NCBI GenBank assembly: GCA_001898225.1
Contig: MKTJ01000077.1
Location: 566,352-630,351 of the forward strand
Length of the DNA stretch: 64,000 nucleotides
Reading direction: 5' to 3'
Source: Chloroflexi bacterium 54-19
Lineage (GTDB): Bacteria; Chloroflexota; Chloroflexia; Chloroheliales; Chloroheliaceae
Shown: positions 53,259 through 62,233 of the stretch, in pieces
How positions within the stretch are numbered: the first letter of the stretch is position 1
Layout of the letters: each line of letters begins with the position of its first letter
Notes under the pieces: model-generated
Told to the model about the DNA's origin: nothing
The model's input: the letters and a program-made list of their open reading frames with translations, nothing else
Databases searched by the model: none
Made by a program: the position numbers and the translations under genes

Positions 53259-53716
53259 ATGGCGCAAAGAATAGACTATCAAAAAGCCGCCCGTGATGGG
53301 ATTCGCATAATGTATGAAATGGAACGCTATTTAAAAATTGTGGGCTGGAACAATCTCTCATCGAACTTATAAAAGTCCGGGCTTCCCAGATTAACGGTTG
53401 TGCCTTTTGCCTTGATATGCACACCAAAGACGCCCGCGCCGAGGGTGAAACAGAACAACGTCTTTATGCCCTTTCTGCCTGGCGAGAGACACCCTTTTTT
53501 ACAGACCGGGAGCGCGCTGCCCTGGACTGGACAGAAAAACTTACCCTGATAAGCACCAATGATGTACCCGATTCGCTTTACGAAGCGGTCCGAAAGCATT
53601 TTAACGAGCAGGAAATGGTCAACCTGACCCTGGCGGTCAACGCCATCAACAGTTGGAACCGGTTGGCTATCAGTATGCGGGTGGTACCTGGCAGCTACCA
53701 GCGAAAGCAAGATTAA
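53259..53716 (+). pseudogene. AhpD-like carboxymuconolactone decarboxylase family protein, single frameshift
   Basis: ATG at 53259 opens MAQRIDYQKAARDGIRIMYE, typical of AhpD-like alkylhydroperoxidases, but the frame stops after 37 codons near 53372. The family sequence resumes in the next frame (QSLIELIKVRASQING, CAFCLDMHTKDA with the CxxC-plus-His redox site, EGETEQRLYALSAWRETPFF) and runs to 53716. A single missing base around 53338-53342 would restore one protein of about 150 residues. It is a recent pseudogene or a sequencing error. Confidence 0.8.
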
Positions 53717-53756
53717 GTTTCGTCCGAAACAACTATCCCCTGTTTATTTATAAATT

Positions 53757-53866
53757 ATTGAGCCTGAAAATTCCCAGGCTTTCTTTTTGTGATTTCCCTT
53801 TCTATTTTTGTGTTATAACCAATAATAAAAACTTTTGAAATGGCTAAAACTTTCAAGGAGTAGGTT
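53757..53866 (+). repeat. copy B of the duplicated leader cassette
   Basis: AGCCTG...CAGGCT (53761-53780) with a T-run, then tracts parallel to copy A up to TTTCAAGGAGTAGGTT before ATG 53867. The similarity continues into the signal peptide. Confidence 0.75.
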
Positions 53867-54472
53867 ATGGCTCGCTTTTTTATTTTGCTTTTTGTCTTGG
53901 GTCTTTGCCTTGCTGCTTGTGGGGATATGTCCCCAACTGTAAGCCCCTCCCTACAAGTTGGGCAACCTACCTCCATCACTCAACCTACGGCTACAAGCCA
54001 ATCAGCTTCGACCCTGGCGAATAACATAACCCCTGAAAATCCCAAGGACGAGGATGCTATGCGGGAGGCTCTCCTGCGCTATCGTTTCGGTCAGGTCAAC
54101 CTTTCAAGTTACCCGGACAGCAAATATTATTGTCTCGGCTTTGAAACAACCAGGCAAAGTGCCTCGAATTTGCAGGACCCACCCCAGGCCCTGATAGACC
54201 GTTTTCAGGGCAATAACCCGCCTGTAGTAAAGGCGTCGGAATGTGATATGGTCGGGGATAATATGGACTCAAAAAAAGTCGTTTTTAAAAATAGCGGTGA
54301 ACAGGCTATTTTCTGGGGATTGGGAAACATTAACTGGTCCGACAATAACAAAGCCTCACTCGAATTAAGTTACCTGTACGCCTTTAACGGCACCGGGGGA
54401 AGTATTTTTCAGCTTGAACGACAAAACGGCTCCTGGAAGGTTACGGGTTATACCCTGACCTGGATTGCCTGA
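53867..54472 (+). CDS. lipoprotein of unknown function
   Basis: 201 residues. Signal peptide MARFFILLFVLGLCLAAC ends at a lipobox (LAAC); a Ser/Thr/Pro linker follows. The globular part has no domain I recognise. It has two further Cys (CLGF, ASECDMVGD) that may pair. Its leader and first residues are a paralogue of the lipoprotein at 51771. Confidence 0.75.
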   Translation: MARFFILLFVLGLCLAACGDMSPTVSPSLQVGQPTSITQPTATSQSASTLANNITPENPKDEDAMREALLRYRFGQVNLSSYPDSKYYCLGFETTRQSASNLQDPPQALIDRFQGNNPPVVKASECDMVGDNMDSKKVVFKNSGEQAIFWGLGNINWSDNNKASLELSYLYAFNGTGGSIFQLERQNGSWKVTGYTLTWIA

Positions 54473-54481
54473 AACCAATCA

Positions 54482-54511
54482 AAAAGGAGCAGCCGTAAAA
54501 CCGCTCCTTTT
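54482..54511. terminator. bidirectional terminator
   Basis: AAAAGGAGC and GCTCCTTTT, 9-bp stem, between the convergent lipoprotein and treS genes. Confidence 0.85.
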
Positions 54512-54530
54512 AGTTTCCTGCAAATCCCGG

Positions 54531-56198
54531 TTAAGCCGTTGCTTCCGGTTCTGCCGGGGGTTGCAACTCGAACCAGAGGAACGAGTGCGGGCCCAGGGTA
54601 AAGAAATAGGGCAATTCTCCAATGGTCGGGAAAGGTGTCTTGCCGATAATCTCGACCGGGGTATAGCCCTGGTAAGCCGAGAGGTCAAACTCGACCGGCT
54701 GGGCGAAACGGGATAGATTGTTAACCACCAGGACGTGCTGCCCGTCATACTGGCGGATGTAGCCCAGGATTTTCGGGTTGAGCGGGTTCAAGAAGGTTAT
54801 GTCACCCCGCCCGAAGACCGGGTAACGCTTGCGGGTGGCAATCATCAACTTCATCCAGCGCAACAGGCTCGAAGGAGTACGTTCCTGGGCCTCGACGTTG
54901 ATAGCCTGGTAGCCATAGACCGGGTCCACGATAACCGGGCTGTAGAGCCGCGCCGGGTCGGCTCGCGAGAAACCGGCGTTGCGGTCTATACTCCACTGCA
55001 TCGGCGTACGGACCCCGTCGCGGTCGCCCAGGTAAATGTTGTCACCCATACCCATTTCATCACCATAATAGAGGATAGGTGTACCTGGCAAGGTAAAGAG
55101 CAGGCTATTGACCAGTTCGATTCGGCGGCGACCGTTATCCAGGAGCGGGGCCAGGCGACGGCGGATACCGACATTGATTTTCATCCGGGCATCGGTGGCA
55201 TACTCGAAATACATGTAGTCGCGCTCTTCATCAGTAACCATTTCGAGGGTCAATTCGTCGTGGTTACGCAGGAAGATACCCCACTGACAATTTTCAGGAA
55301 TATTGGGCAACTGGTTGATAATGTCCATAATAGGCTTACGTTCTTCCTTGCGGACCGCCATAAAGATACGCGGCATCAGGGGGAAGTTAAAGGACATCTG
55401 GAACTCATCACCGTCGCCAAAGTAGGGCAGGAGGTCGGAGGGCCACTGGTTCGCCTCGGCCAGCAACACCCGGTTCTCGTAATGGTCGTCCACGAACTTG
55501 CGAATTTCCTTGAGAAATTCGTGGGTTTCGGGCAAGTTCTCGCAGTTGGTCCCTTCCCGCTCAAAGAGGTAGGGCACCGCGTCGGCCCGGAAGCCGTCAA
55601 TTCCCATATCCATCCAGAATTTCAGCACATCAAGGATTTCCTGGCGTACCCTGGGATTATCAAAGTTCAGGTCAGGCTGGTGGCTGAAAAAGCGGTGCCA
55701 GAAATACTGTTTCGCCACCGGGTCCCAGGTCCAGTTCGAGCGTTCGGTGTCGGTAAAGATAATCCGGGCATCCGAAAATTTGTCGTCGGTATCGCTCCAG
55801 ACATAGTAATCACGGTAGGGCGAATCGGTGGAGCGGCGAGCCTCCTGGAACCACATGTTCTGGTCCGAGGTGTGATTTATAACCAGGTCGGCCAGCACCT
55901 TCAGGCCGCGCTTGTGGGCTTCGTCCAGGAATTCTTTGAAATCCTCGACGGTGCCATAGTTAGGGTGAACCTTATAATAATCACCAATATCGTAGCCATC
56001 ATCCCGCAGCGGCGAATCATAGAAAGGTAAGAGCCAGATACACGTAATCCCCAGGTCTTTCAGGTAATCCAGTTTCGAGGTCAGCCCCTTAAAGTCACCA
56101 ATACCATCATTGTTACTATCGGCGAAAGCTTTGACGTGCAATTCGTAAATAATTGCGTCTTTGTACCACTCCTTATCCTGACCGGCACTCTCAGACAC
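54531..56198 (-). CDS. treS: trehalose synthase (maltose alpha-D-glucosyltransferase)
   Basis: 555 residues of GH13. Conserved regions: [11 protein letters not shown], nucleophile Asp in [11 protein letters not shown], acid Glu in [10 protein letters not shown], and [18 protein letters not shown] and [14 protein letters not shown] are typical of TreS. It interconverts trehalose and maltose, feeding the GlgE pathway. I place the start at GTG 56198 with GGAGG nine bases earlier. It is the third gene after mak and the HTH-membrane protein. No fused maltokinase domain. Confidence 0.94.
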   Translation of the reverse strand: MSESAGQDKEWYKDAIIYELHVKAFADSNNDGIGDFKGLTSKLDYLKDLGITCIWLLPFYDSPLRDDGYDIGDYYKVHPNYGTVEDFKEFLDEAHKRGLKVLADLVINHTSDQNMWFQEARRSTDSPYRDYYVWSDTDDKFSDARIIFTDTERSNWTWDPVAKQYFWHRFFSHQPDLNFDNPRVRQEILDVLKFWMDMGIDGFRADAVPYLFEREGTNCENLPETHEFLKEIRKFVDDHYENRVLLAEANQWPSDLLPYFGDGDEFQMSFNFPLMPRIFMAVRKEERKPIMDIINQLPNIPENCQWGIFLRNHDELTLEMVTDEERDYMYFEYATDARMKINVGIRRRLAPLLDNGRRRIELVNSLLFTLPGTPILYYGDEMGMGDNIYLGDRDGVRTPMQWSIDRNAGFSRADPARLYSPVIVDPVYGYQAINVEAQERTPSSLLRWMKLMIATRKRYPVFGRGDITFLNPLNPKILGYIRQYDGQHVLVVNNLSRFAQPVEFDLSAYQGYTPVEIIGKTPFPTIGELPYFFTLGPHSFLWFELQPPAEPEATA

Positions 56199-56321
56199 GT
56201 TAAGACCCTCCAATTTATTAAACGGTTTTTAGAAAATTCCTAATAAAAGGTCAGCAGATATTACTCGCTCATAAAGAAGTGTGCAACTCTAGTATTCGCA
56301 CTCTTTCTGCCAACCCGAATT

Positions 56322-57971
56322 TTACTTTTTCCTGGTATAGGGTGCAACCCGCTTAGCCTCGGCCCTGGACCGCCGCCAGGAGCGCCAGAGAAACCAGCCT
56401 ATCACCCCGACCACTCCGACCACGGAAGGTATTACTGTGCTTGGCGGCAATTTGTACCGGTTTGCCTCGGCATCGGTGGGGCCAGGGGCAACATAAGGCT
56501 GCATTGCGGGAGGCTGCTCCGGTTGGCTTTTGGTTAAAGGTGTAACATCCTGCGCCGGGGTGGCAGCTTCCACTTCGAGCGGGGTCGGCGCGACCGGTGG
56601 GACCAGGGGCGCGACCGAATTTGGTACAACCTCCTCCACCTCATGAGAGGTAGGCAAACCGAGATTGGCCTCGGAATCTCCTGCGGTGGTCGAAGGTGGA
56701 GCAATTTCTGGGGCGGTTACTGCTTCCTCGCTTTCAACTACTGCCAGGTCAGGCGGTTCGGGGTGAGCTTCGCTGGCGGTTTCCATCGTTTCAGGCGCGG
56801 GGGCAGGGCCGGGCATGTCGGGGCCAGGTACCTCCTCGTAATCGCCAGGTGGAAGGGTGATTTCCGTCTCGGGGGCCGGTTCTTCTAACAGGGGAGCCAT
56901 TTCTTCGGTCTCAAGCTCAGTGGTATCTTTAACCGCCTGGGCTCTGACCGCGCCTGTATCGAAACTCACGGTCGGGGCGTCATTACTAACCGGGGCGGCG
57001 CTTTGGACTACCGGCTCGGTGTCAGCTTTAACCGCTTCTGTCTCGGCAGGCACAGTTCGATTGATTTGGGATAAATCGAACGGTTGGGTTTCCTGGGTGT
57101 CGAAAGCGGGCTGGATGGCATTCGGGTCAGTTTTGGCGTTTTCGGCAGCCGCTTCCGCCCCAGTAGAAGTCGGGTTGGTCGGCAGGGTCGCCAGCACTTC
57201 CGGCGGAATATAAATTTCCTGGGTTTCCTGGCTGGCAAACTCCCGGTCCGGCACAGCCGGAGAAGTGACAGGTTGCTCGGTAATAGGTGAGACTTCTTTG
57301 GTTTCGACGTTAGCAAGAGTGCCCGGCAAAACACCTATTGGTAAGGTATCGGGTAACTCGGCCATATTGATAGTTTCGGTGCCGCCGGTCGGAGCCAGGC
57401 CCTCCTCGGTGGGGGCGGAATCCCCTGAAGTGCTGGCAGCAGGGCTGACCGGGCCTTCCGGCCAACCCGGTTCGGGTGTAACCTCGTCCGCCCCGGTTAC
57501 GGCGGCTGTTTCCGAGGCGGTAATCTCCGCGTCGAGAGCAAGTTGCTTCAGAGCCGCGTCAATGTCGTCCGGGGTTTCGGTCTCGTTATGGGAACGGGCT
57601 TCGGGCGGCAAGTCCTCTGCCGAAGGTTTATGGCTCACCCCTACCAGGGGCAGGGCCGGCAGGGTTTCATCGCTGGCAACAGCCGCCTGGGTTGAGGTTA
57701 AATCGTCGCGGGCCGGGCCCAGCAATTCTTCCGAGGTAACGGCGATACCTTTATTAAAAAGGTTCGCATTCAGGGCATCGGCCAGTTTGGTCAGGATAAC
57801 CGCGATGTCCTCGACCGGGGTTTCGCCTGGCACTTCGACGGCGCGTTCGCCTTCTTCGAGATGGGCGCCCGCTTCCAACTTCTCGATAACCGTTTGAGAA
57901 ACATCCGAACGGCGGGACAGGTCGGCGCGGCTCAAGGCGGCGGCCTCGCGCAACTGCTCTAATCTGTTCAT
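56322..57971 (-). CDS. HTH-domain protein with long Pro/Glu/Thr-rich region and C-terminal membrane helix
   Basis: 549 residues. Residues 1-70 form an XRE-like helix-turn-helix (LREAAALSRADLSRRSDVSQ, TVIEKLEAGAHLEEG). About 430 disordered acidic Pro/Ala/Thr residues follow, then one membrane helix (about 514-532, VVGVVGVIGWFLWRSW) and a basic tail. RodZ has the HTH at the N-terminus and a membrane helix too, but no such extended linker. Lying eight bases after mak and 123 bases before treS, it may regulate or tether the glucan enzymes. Function not established. Confidence 0.75.
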   Translation of the reverse strand: MNRLEQLREAAALSRADLSRRSDVSQTVIEKLEAGAHLEEGERAVEVPGETPVEDIAVILTKLADALNANLFNKGIAVTSEELLGPARDDLTSTQAAVASDETLPALPLVGVSHKPSAEDLPPEARSHNETETPDDIDAALKQLALDAEITASETAAVTGADEVTPEPGWPEGPVSPAASTSGDSAPTEEGLAPTGGTETINMAELPDTLPIGVLPGTLANVETKEVSPITEQPVTSPAVPDREFASQETQEIYIPPEVLATLPTNPTSTGAEAAAENAKTDPNAIQPAFDTQETQPFDLSQINRTVPAETEAVKADTEPVVQSAAPVSNDAPTVSFDTGAVRAQAVKDTTELETEEMAPLLEEPAPETEITLPPGDYEEVPGPDMPGPAPAPETMETASEAHPEPPDLAVVESEEAVTAPEIAPPSTTAGDSEANLGLPTSHEVEEVVPNSVAPLVPPVAPTPLEVEAATPAQDVTPLTKSQPEQPPAMQPYVAPGPTDAEANRYKLPPSTVIPSVVGVVGVIGWFLWRSWRRSRAEAKRVAPYTRKK

Positions 57972-57979
57972 AGCTTTAC

Positions 57980-59629
57980 TTACCCCTCGTTCTTGATTCT
58001 TTGCAGCCCTTTGGCCGGGATTGGTACCCAGGTCGGGCGATTGTTAAATTCGTAGTTCAACTCGTAAAAAGCTTTTTCCAGTTCGAAAATCTTGTTAGTC
58101 TGCCAGAAGATCGCCGGGTCTGCCGGGATAAAACGGGGGCCGTTGTGGCGTCCGGTCGCTTCGGTGTAACCTTCGAGAAAGCTCTGCCGGGCGACCTGTT
58201 CCCAGGCCTGGGCCCAATCTTCCAGTTCCGACCGCTCCGCCGGGTCATTTGTTTTCTCCCATTCCTCGAACAAGACGGCGTAAGCGGCGTAATTAAACGA
58301 ACGCAAAAGCCCGGCCACGTCCTTGAGCGGAGAATGTTTCGAACGGCGTTCTTCCAGGGTCCGGGCTGGTTCGCCTTCAAAGTCGAGAATGATAAAATCG
58401 GGTCCGGTCTTTAGCACCTGGCCCATGTGGTAGTCGCCGTGAAAGCGGGTCTTGTGAACCCCGGCCTGGACCAGGCTATCCAGCCCGGCGACCATCTGCA
58501 AATAAGCCTGCTCGTTGGTCGCGACCGGCTTTAAGAGGTCTTGCAATTCCGGCGATAAACCTGGTAGCTGGCGATTAACGCTTCCGATAACCCGCTGGAT
58601 TAGCTCGGTAATAGCCTTTTCCCACTTGCCGGTATCTTCTTTTGTAACTTGCTCCGGTTTAAATTCGGGTTGCTCGGTCGGGGAAGCCAGGGCGTTATGC
58701 ATCTCGCCGGTAATCACACCCAGGCGGCGAGCCACTTCCGGGAAATCCCCGGCCAGTTGCTGGGCCAGTTCGGATTTATCCCCGGTAGGATTACCTTTTT
58801 CCGCGCGGTATTTAGCCAACCGTTTATAGAAATCGCGGACAAAATCCAGAGTGACGTTGTAGCCGTCCCCTTCGTTCGGAATAAAGTCCTGCAATACCCC
58901 CATCGAAACCGGGTTTTTGTCGCCCGGTTGGTATTCGATATAACCGTCCACCCTTGGAACGTACTCGAAGCTGGTTTCGCTCGAAAGATAATACGGCACT
59001 TCAAAATCGGGGTTGAGACCGTAAGAAAGCTTACGGAAGGCTTTTAAGATAAACTTGTTATTGTAGATAATGGAAGTGTTGCTCTGTTCGGTGCTGATAC
59101 GTTTGATTGAGGTCAGGTTGCGGCTATCGAGGCGGCCAGGAAGGGACCGGAAAACCAGTTTACCCTGCTGCAAGGGGTATTCGGTGTTATCGAAAATGTT
59201 CTGGTAGAGGGCCCGGCAAATCGGGTCTTCCGAAAAAGCGTCGTAGGCCCAGAACTCGCCCCCAGGGGTATGAAGCACCAGGGCTGCCCCTTCCGGCAGG
59301 ATGGTGATGGCCGGGGGCACTTTATCGAGCGGCTTGAAGGCTAACGGCAACTGAAACAACTCCGGTTCGCCTTCGGCGTACTCAATTTCCAGGAGTAAGA
59401 GCCCCAACAGGTCCGGCCCGGCATCCAAAAGTTCAAAATCTCGGACCATATAACCGCGTATCTCGCGAGATTTGCTGCCAAACCAGCGTTTGGACTTGAA
59501 GTAATCCGGCTTAATATGCCCTACCAGGCTGGAAATCTCCTTGCGCAACAAGTCCCCGGTTAGATTCTCCGAGGTTGTAACCTCGCCCGAATGTGACTGC
59601 CCTTGCTCCAACTTGTCCTCCGTTGACAT
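57980..59629 (-). CDS. mak: maltokinase
   Basis: 549 residues. The aminoglycoside-phosphotransferase-like kinase site is RFHGDYHMGQVLKTG followed by FIILDFEGEPAR, the maltokinase signature. The N-terminal half has the cap with SKRWFGSKSREIRGY. It makes maltose-1-phosphate for GlgE. RBS GGAAGGA. First gene of the minus-strand glucan operon. Confidence 0.93.
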   Translation of the reverse strand: MSTEDKLEQGQSHSGEVTTSENLTGDLLRKEISSLVGHIKPDYFKSKRWFGSKSREIRGYMVRDFELLDAGPDLLGLLLLEIEYAEGEPELFQLPLAFKPLDKVPPAITILPEGAALVLHTPGGEFWAYDAFSEDPICRALYQNIFDNTEYPLQQGKLVFRSLPGRLDSRNLTSIKRISTEQSNTSIIYNNKFILKAFRKLSYGLNPDFEVPYYLSSETSFEYVPRVDGYIEYQPGDKNPVSMGVLQDFIPNEGDGYNVTLDFVRDFYKRLAKYRAEKGNPTGDKSELAQQLAGDFPEVARRLGVITGEMHNALASPTEQPEFKPEQVTKEDTGKWEKAITELIQRVIGSVNRQLPGLSPELQDLLKPVATNEQAYLQMVAGLDSLVQAGVHKTRFHGDYHMGQVLKTGPDFIILDFEGEPARTLEERRSKHSPLKDVAGLLRSFNYAAYAVLFEEWEKTNDPAERSELEDWAQAWEQVARQSFLEGYTEATGRHNGPRFIPADPAIFWQTNKIFELEKAFYELNYEFNNRPTWVPIPAKGLQRIKNEG

Positions 59630-60159
59630 TAACTTTTTCCTTCCCTTAAGGCGGCCCCTGTCCGGCTTTGTATAATACCCGTCCGGCGGCCAGACCCACC
59701 TGCCCGATTTGTTAAATGGTCAAACCTGGGATAAACCTGCCCGGCCAGCCAGGTTTTGAAAAGGTCTTTTACCCCGATTATAGCCCGGCATTTGAATAAA
59801 TTCTACCTTTGGTTACAATTTCCTTCAATAGTGGTACTTTGTAAACTAACAGGGTATAATCCACTAAGGAATCACACGCACAACTCCCTGGTAAAACTAC
59901 CAATTTGTATGCCAGGGGTACTAATCTTGCTAAAAATTTACCTGGAAAACGGCATTTGTAGTAGAAGTTTATGCTTGGTTGGCGGACTTTTGTATAAGCC
60001 TGGCTTGAACCCGCTTTTAAGTTGGGAACGGAGGCTTATGAAAGTTCTGAAAATTATTGATTTGATTTTCGCTTTGAGCCAGGAAAAATCCTGAATATGC
60101 TGGAAAGTAAGTCCAAAAGAGGGTTCGAGCGAAAGTCCTGATAAATAGAAAAGAATTCC
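59630..60159. promoter_or_regulatory. divergent intergenic region of the GlgE pathway
   Basis: Separates mak (-) from glgE (+). TATAAT sequences occur near 59671 and 59854 without good -35 partners. The open frame 59756-60094 has no RBS or family likeness and I do not call it. No RNA gene is recognised. Confidence 0.4.
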
Positions 60160-62205
60160 ATGAACCTAAATAACTTTATCTCGGATGGCCGGCAAATTAT
60201 TATCGAACGAATTACGCCGGAGATTGACTGCGGGCGTTATCCCATCAAACGGGTGGTCGGAGACACCGTTGTGGTAGAGGCCGATATTTTCCGCGATGGG
60301 CACGACCTGATAGCCGCCGCACTGCGTTACCGCCAGGCCGGCCCTGACCCGGAGTTCCAAGATAACCCCCTTTACGCCTGGCAAGAAGTACCAATGGTCA
60401 AATTCGATAATGACCGCTGGCGTTGTGAATTCAAAGTCACTGAGCTTGGAACTTATATTTACCAGATTGAAGCCTGGAACGACCGTTTTGGCACCTGGGA
60501 ACACGACATGGAAAAGCGGGTCGCGGCCAGTTCGGTCGAAAAAAGCGATGTGATGGAAGGTGTCGCCATCGTCAATGACTCTTTGAACCGGATACCCCAG
60601 GAAGAACAGGCAGTCGTCAAAAAATTGCTGGCTGCCGTCGAAGCTACCAAAGACCCGGTCGAAGCCGGGAAACTTTTTCTGACCGAGGAAGTTACCGGGT
60701 TGATTAACCGCTATCCCGACCGCTCCGCCTCGTCCTTTGCCCACGAATTGAAAATTACAGTGGACCCAGTAATCGCCCGTTTCGCGGCCTGGTATGAAAT
60801 CTTTCCTCGCTCGACCGGCAAACCGGGCACTCACGGTAACTTCCTGACCCTTATCGAAGATCTGCCGCGCATCAAGAGCATGGGCTTTGATGTGCTTTAC
60901 CTGCCGCCGATTCACCCGATTGGCCGCTCCAACCGCAAAGGCCCCAACAACACCCTGAACGCCGGACCAAACGACCCTGGCTCGCCCTGGGCTATAGGGA
61001 ACGAAAACGGCGGCCACAAATCGATCGAACCGGCCCTGGGCACCTTTGACGATTTCGCCAAACTTGTCAAAGCTTCAAAGGAAAACGGCCTGACCCTGGC
61101 CCTCGACTTTGCCATCCAGTGTTCGCCCGACCATCCCTGGGTCAAGGAACATCCCGATTGGTTCTTTGTGCGACCAGATGGCACCATCAAATATGCCGAA
61201 AATCCGCCCAAGAAATACCAGGATATTTACCCTATAAATTTCTTCGGACCGAACCTGGCCGAACGCCAGGCCCTCTGGGAAGAACTCAAGAGTGTCCTGG
61301 AATTCTGGATTGACAAAGGTATCAGCATTTTCCGGGTGGATAATCCGCATACCAAGGCAATTCCCTTCTGGGAATGGGTTATAGGAAGCATCAAAGAGAA
61401 ACATCCCGAAACGCTGTTCCTGGCCGAAGCTTTCACCCGCCCCAAGGTGATGCGGGCGCTGGCGAAGGCCGGTTTCAGCCAGTCTTATACCTATTTCACC
61501 TGGCGCAACACCAGGGCGGAGTTGACCGAATACCTGACCGAACTAACCCAGTCGGAGATGAAGGAATATTACCGGGGCAACCTCTGGCCGAACACGCCTG
61601 ACATTCTGCACGAATTCCTGGTGACAGGTGGTCTCCCGGCTTTCCGCTTGCGCCTGGTGCTGGCGGCTACCCTCTCCTCGGTCTACGGCATGTATAGCGG
61701 CTACGAACTCGGTATCAACGTCCAACGACCGGGTGCCGAAGAGTACATTGACAATGACAAATTTCAGATTAACCACTACGACTGGGACGTTCCCTATTAT
61801 CATGGCGACTTTATCGGGCGGGTAAACTGGATTCGGAAGGAGAACCCGGCCCTGCACCTGTACGACAATTTGCGGTTCTATAACGCCGGTGACAACGAGA
61901 ATATCATCGTTTACGGCAAAAATACGCCTGATAACAGCAATATTATCGTGGTGGTGGTAAACCTGGACCCGGTTAACGTGCAATCAACCTGGATTGGTCT
62001 GCCTTACTGGGAGTGGGGTATTGCCCCAGACGAACCCTACCAGGTGGAGGATTTGCTCAACAGCCAGACTTATACCTGGCAGAACGAATACAACTACGTT
62101 TCGCTGGACCCGACCAACCGGGGTTCCCACATTTTCAGGATTACCCCGGCCCGGCAGCTTAAAGAAAAGACGCCGCAGGACCGGGAAATTGACATCACTG
62201 GTTAA
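60160..62205 (+). CDS. glgE: alpha-1,4-glucan:maltose-1-phosphate maltosyltransferase
   Basis: 681 residues of GH13_3. An N-terminal beta domain with RYPIKRVVGDTVVVEADIF is followed by WYEIFPRS, the barrel marks DVLYLPPIHPIG, LDFAIQCSPDHPWV, nucleophile Asp in IFRVDNPHTKA, acid Glu in LFLAEAFTRP, and the C-terminal beta domain. It polymerises maltose-1-phosphate to alpha-1,4-glucan. It lies divergent from mak and 28 bases before glgB. Confidence 0.96.
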   Translation: MNLNNFISDGRQIIIERITPEIDCGRYPIKRVVGDTVVVEADIFRDGHDLIAAALRYRQAGPDPEFQDNPLYAWQEVPMVKFDNDRWRCEFKVTELGTYIYQIEAWNDRFGTWEHDMEKRVAASSVEKSDVMEGVAIVNDSLNRIPQEEQAVVKKLLAAVEATKDPVEAGKLFLTEEVTGLINRYPDRSASSFAHELKITVDPVIARFAAWYEIFPRSTGKPGTHGNFLTLIEDLPRIKSMGFDVLYLPPIHPIGRSNRKGPNNTLNAGPNDPGSPWAIGNENGGHKSIEPALGTFDDFAKLVKASKENGLTLALDFAIQCSPDHPWVKEHPDWFFVRPDGTIKYAENPPKKYQDIYPINFFGPNLAERQALWEELKSVLEFWIDKGISIFRVDNPHTKAIPFWEWVIGSIKEKHPETLFLAEAFTRPKVMRALAKAGFSQSYTYFTWRNTRAELTEYLTELTQSEMKEYYRGNLWPNTPDILHEFLVTGGLPAFRLRLVLAATLSSVYGMYSGYELGINVQRPGAEEYIDNDKFQINHYDWDVPYYHGDFIGRVNWIRKENPALHLYDNLRFYNAGDNENIIVYGKNTPDNSNIIVVVVNLDPVNVQSTWIGLPYWEWGIAPDEPYQVEDLLNSQTYTWQNEYNYVSLDPTNRGSHIFRITPARQLKEKTPQDREIDITG

Positions 62206-62233
62206 TGGTTCTCCAGATTAGGCAGGGGGAGAT

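Noticed and set aside
53338-53375. Another Sec codon in the AhpD-like gene
   Set aside because: The interrupting stop is TAA in the wrong frame and not at the CxxC site. A frameshift explains it.
59756-60094. Open frame of 112 codons in the glgE-mak divergent region
   Set aside because: No RBS, no recognisable similarity and composition unlike nearby genes; treated as chance.
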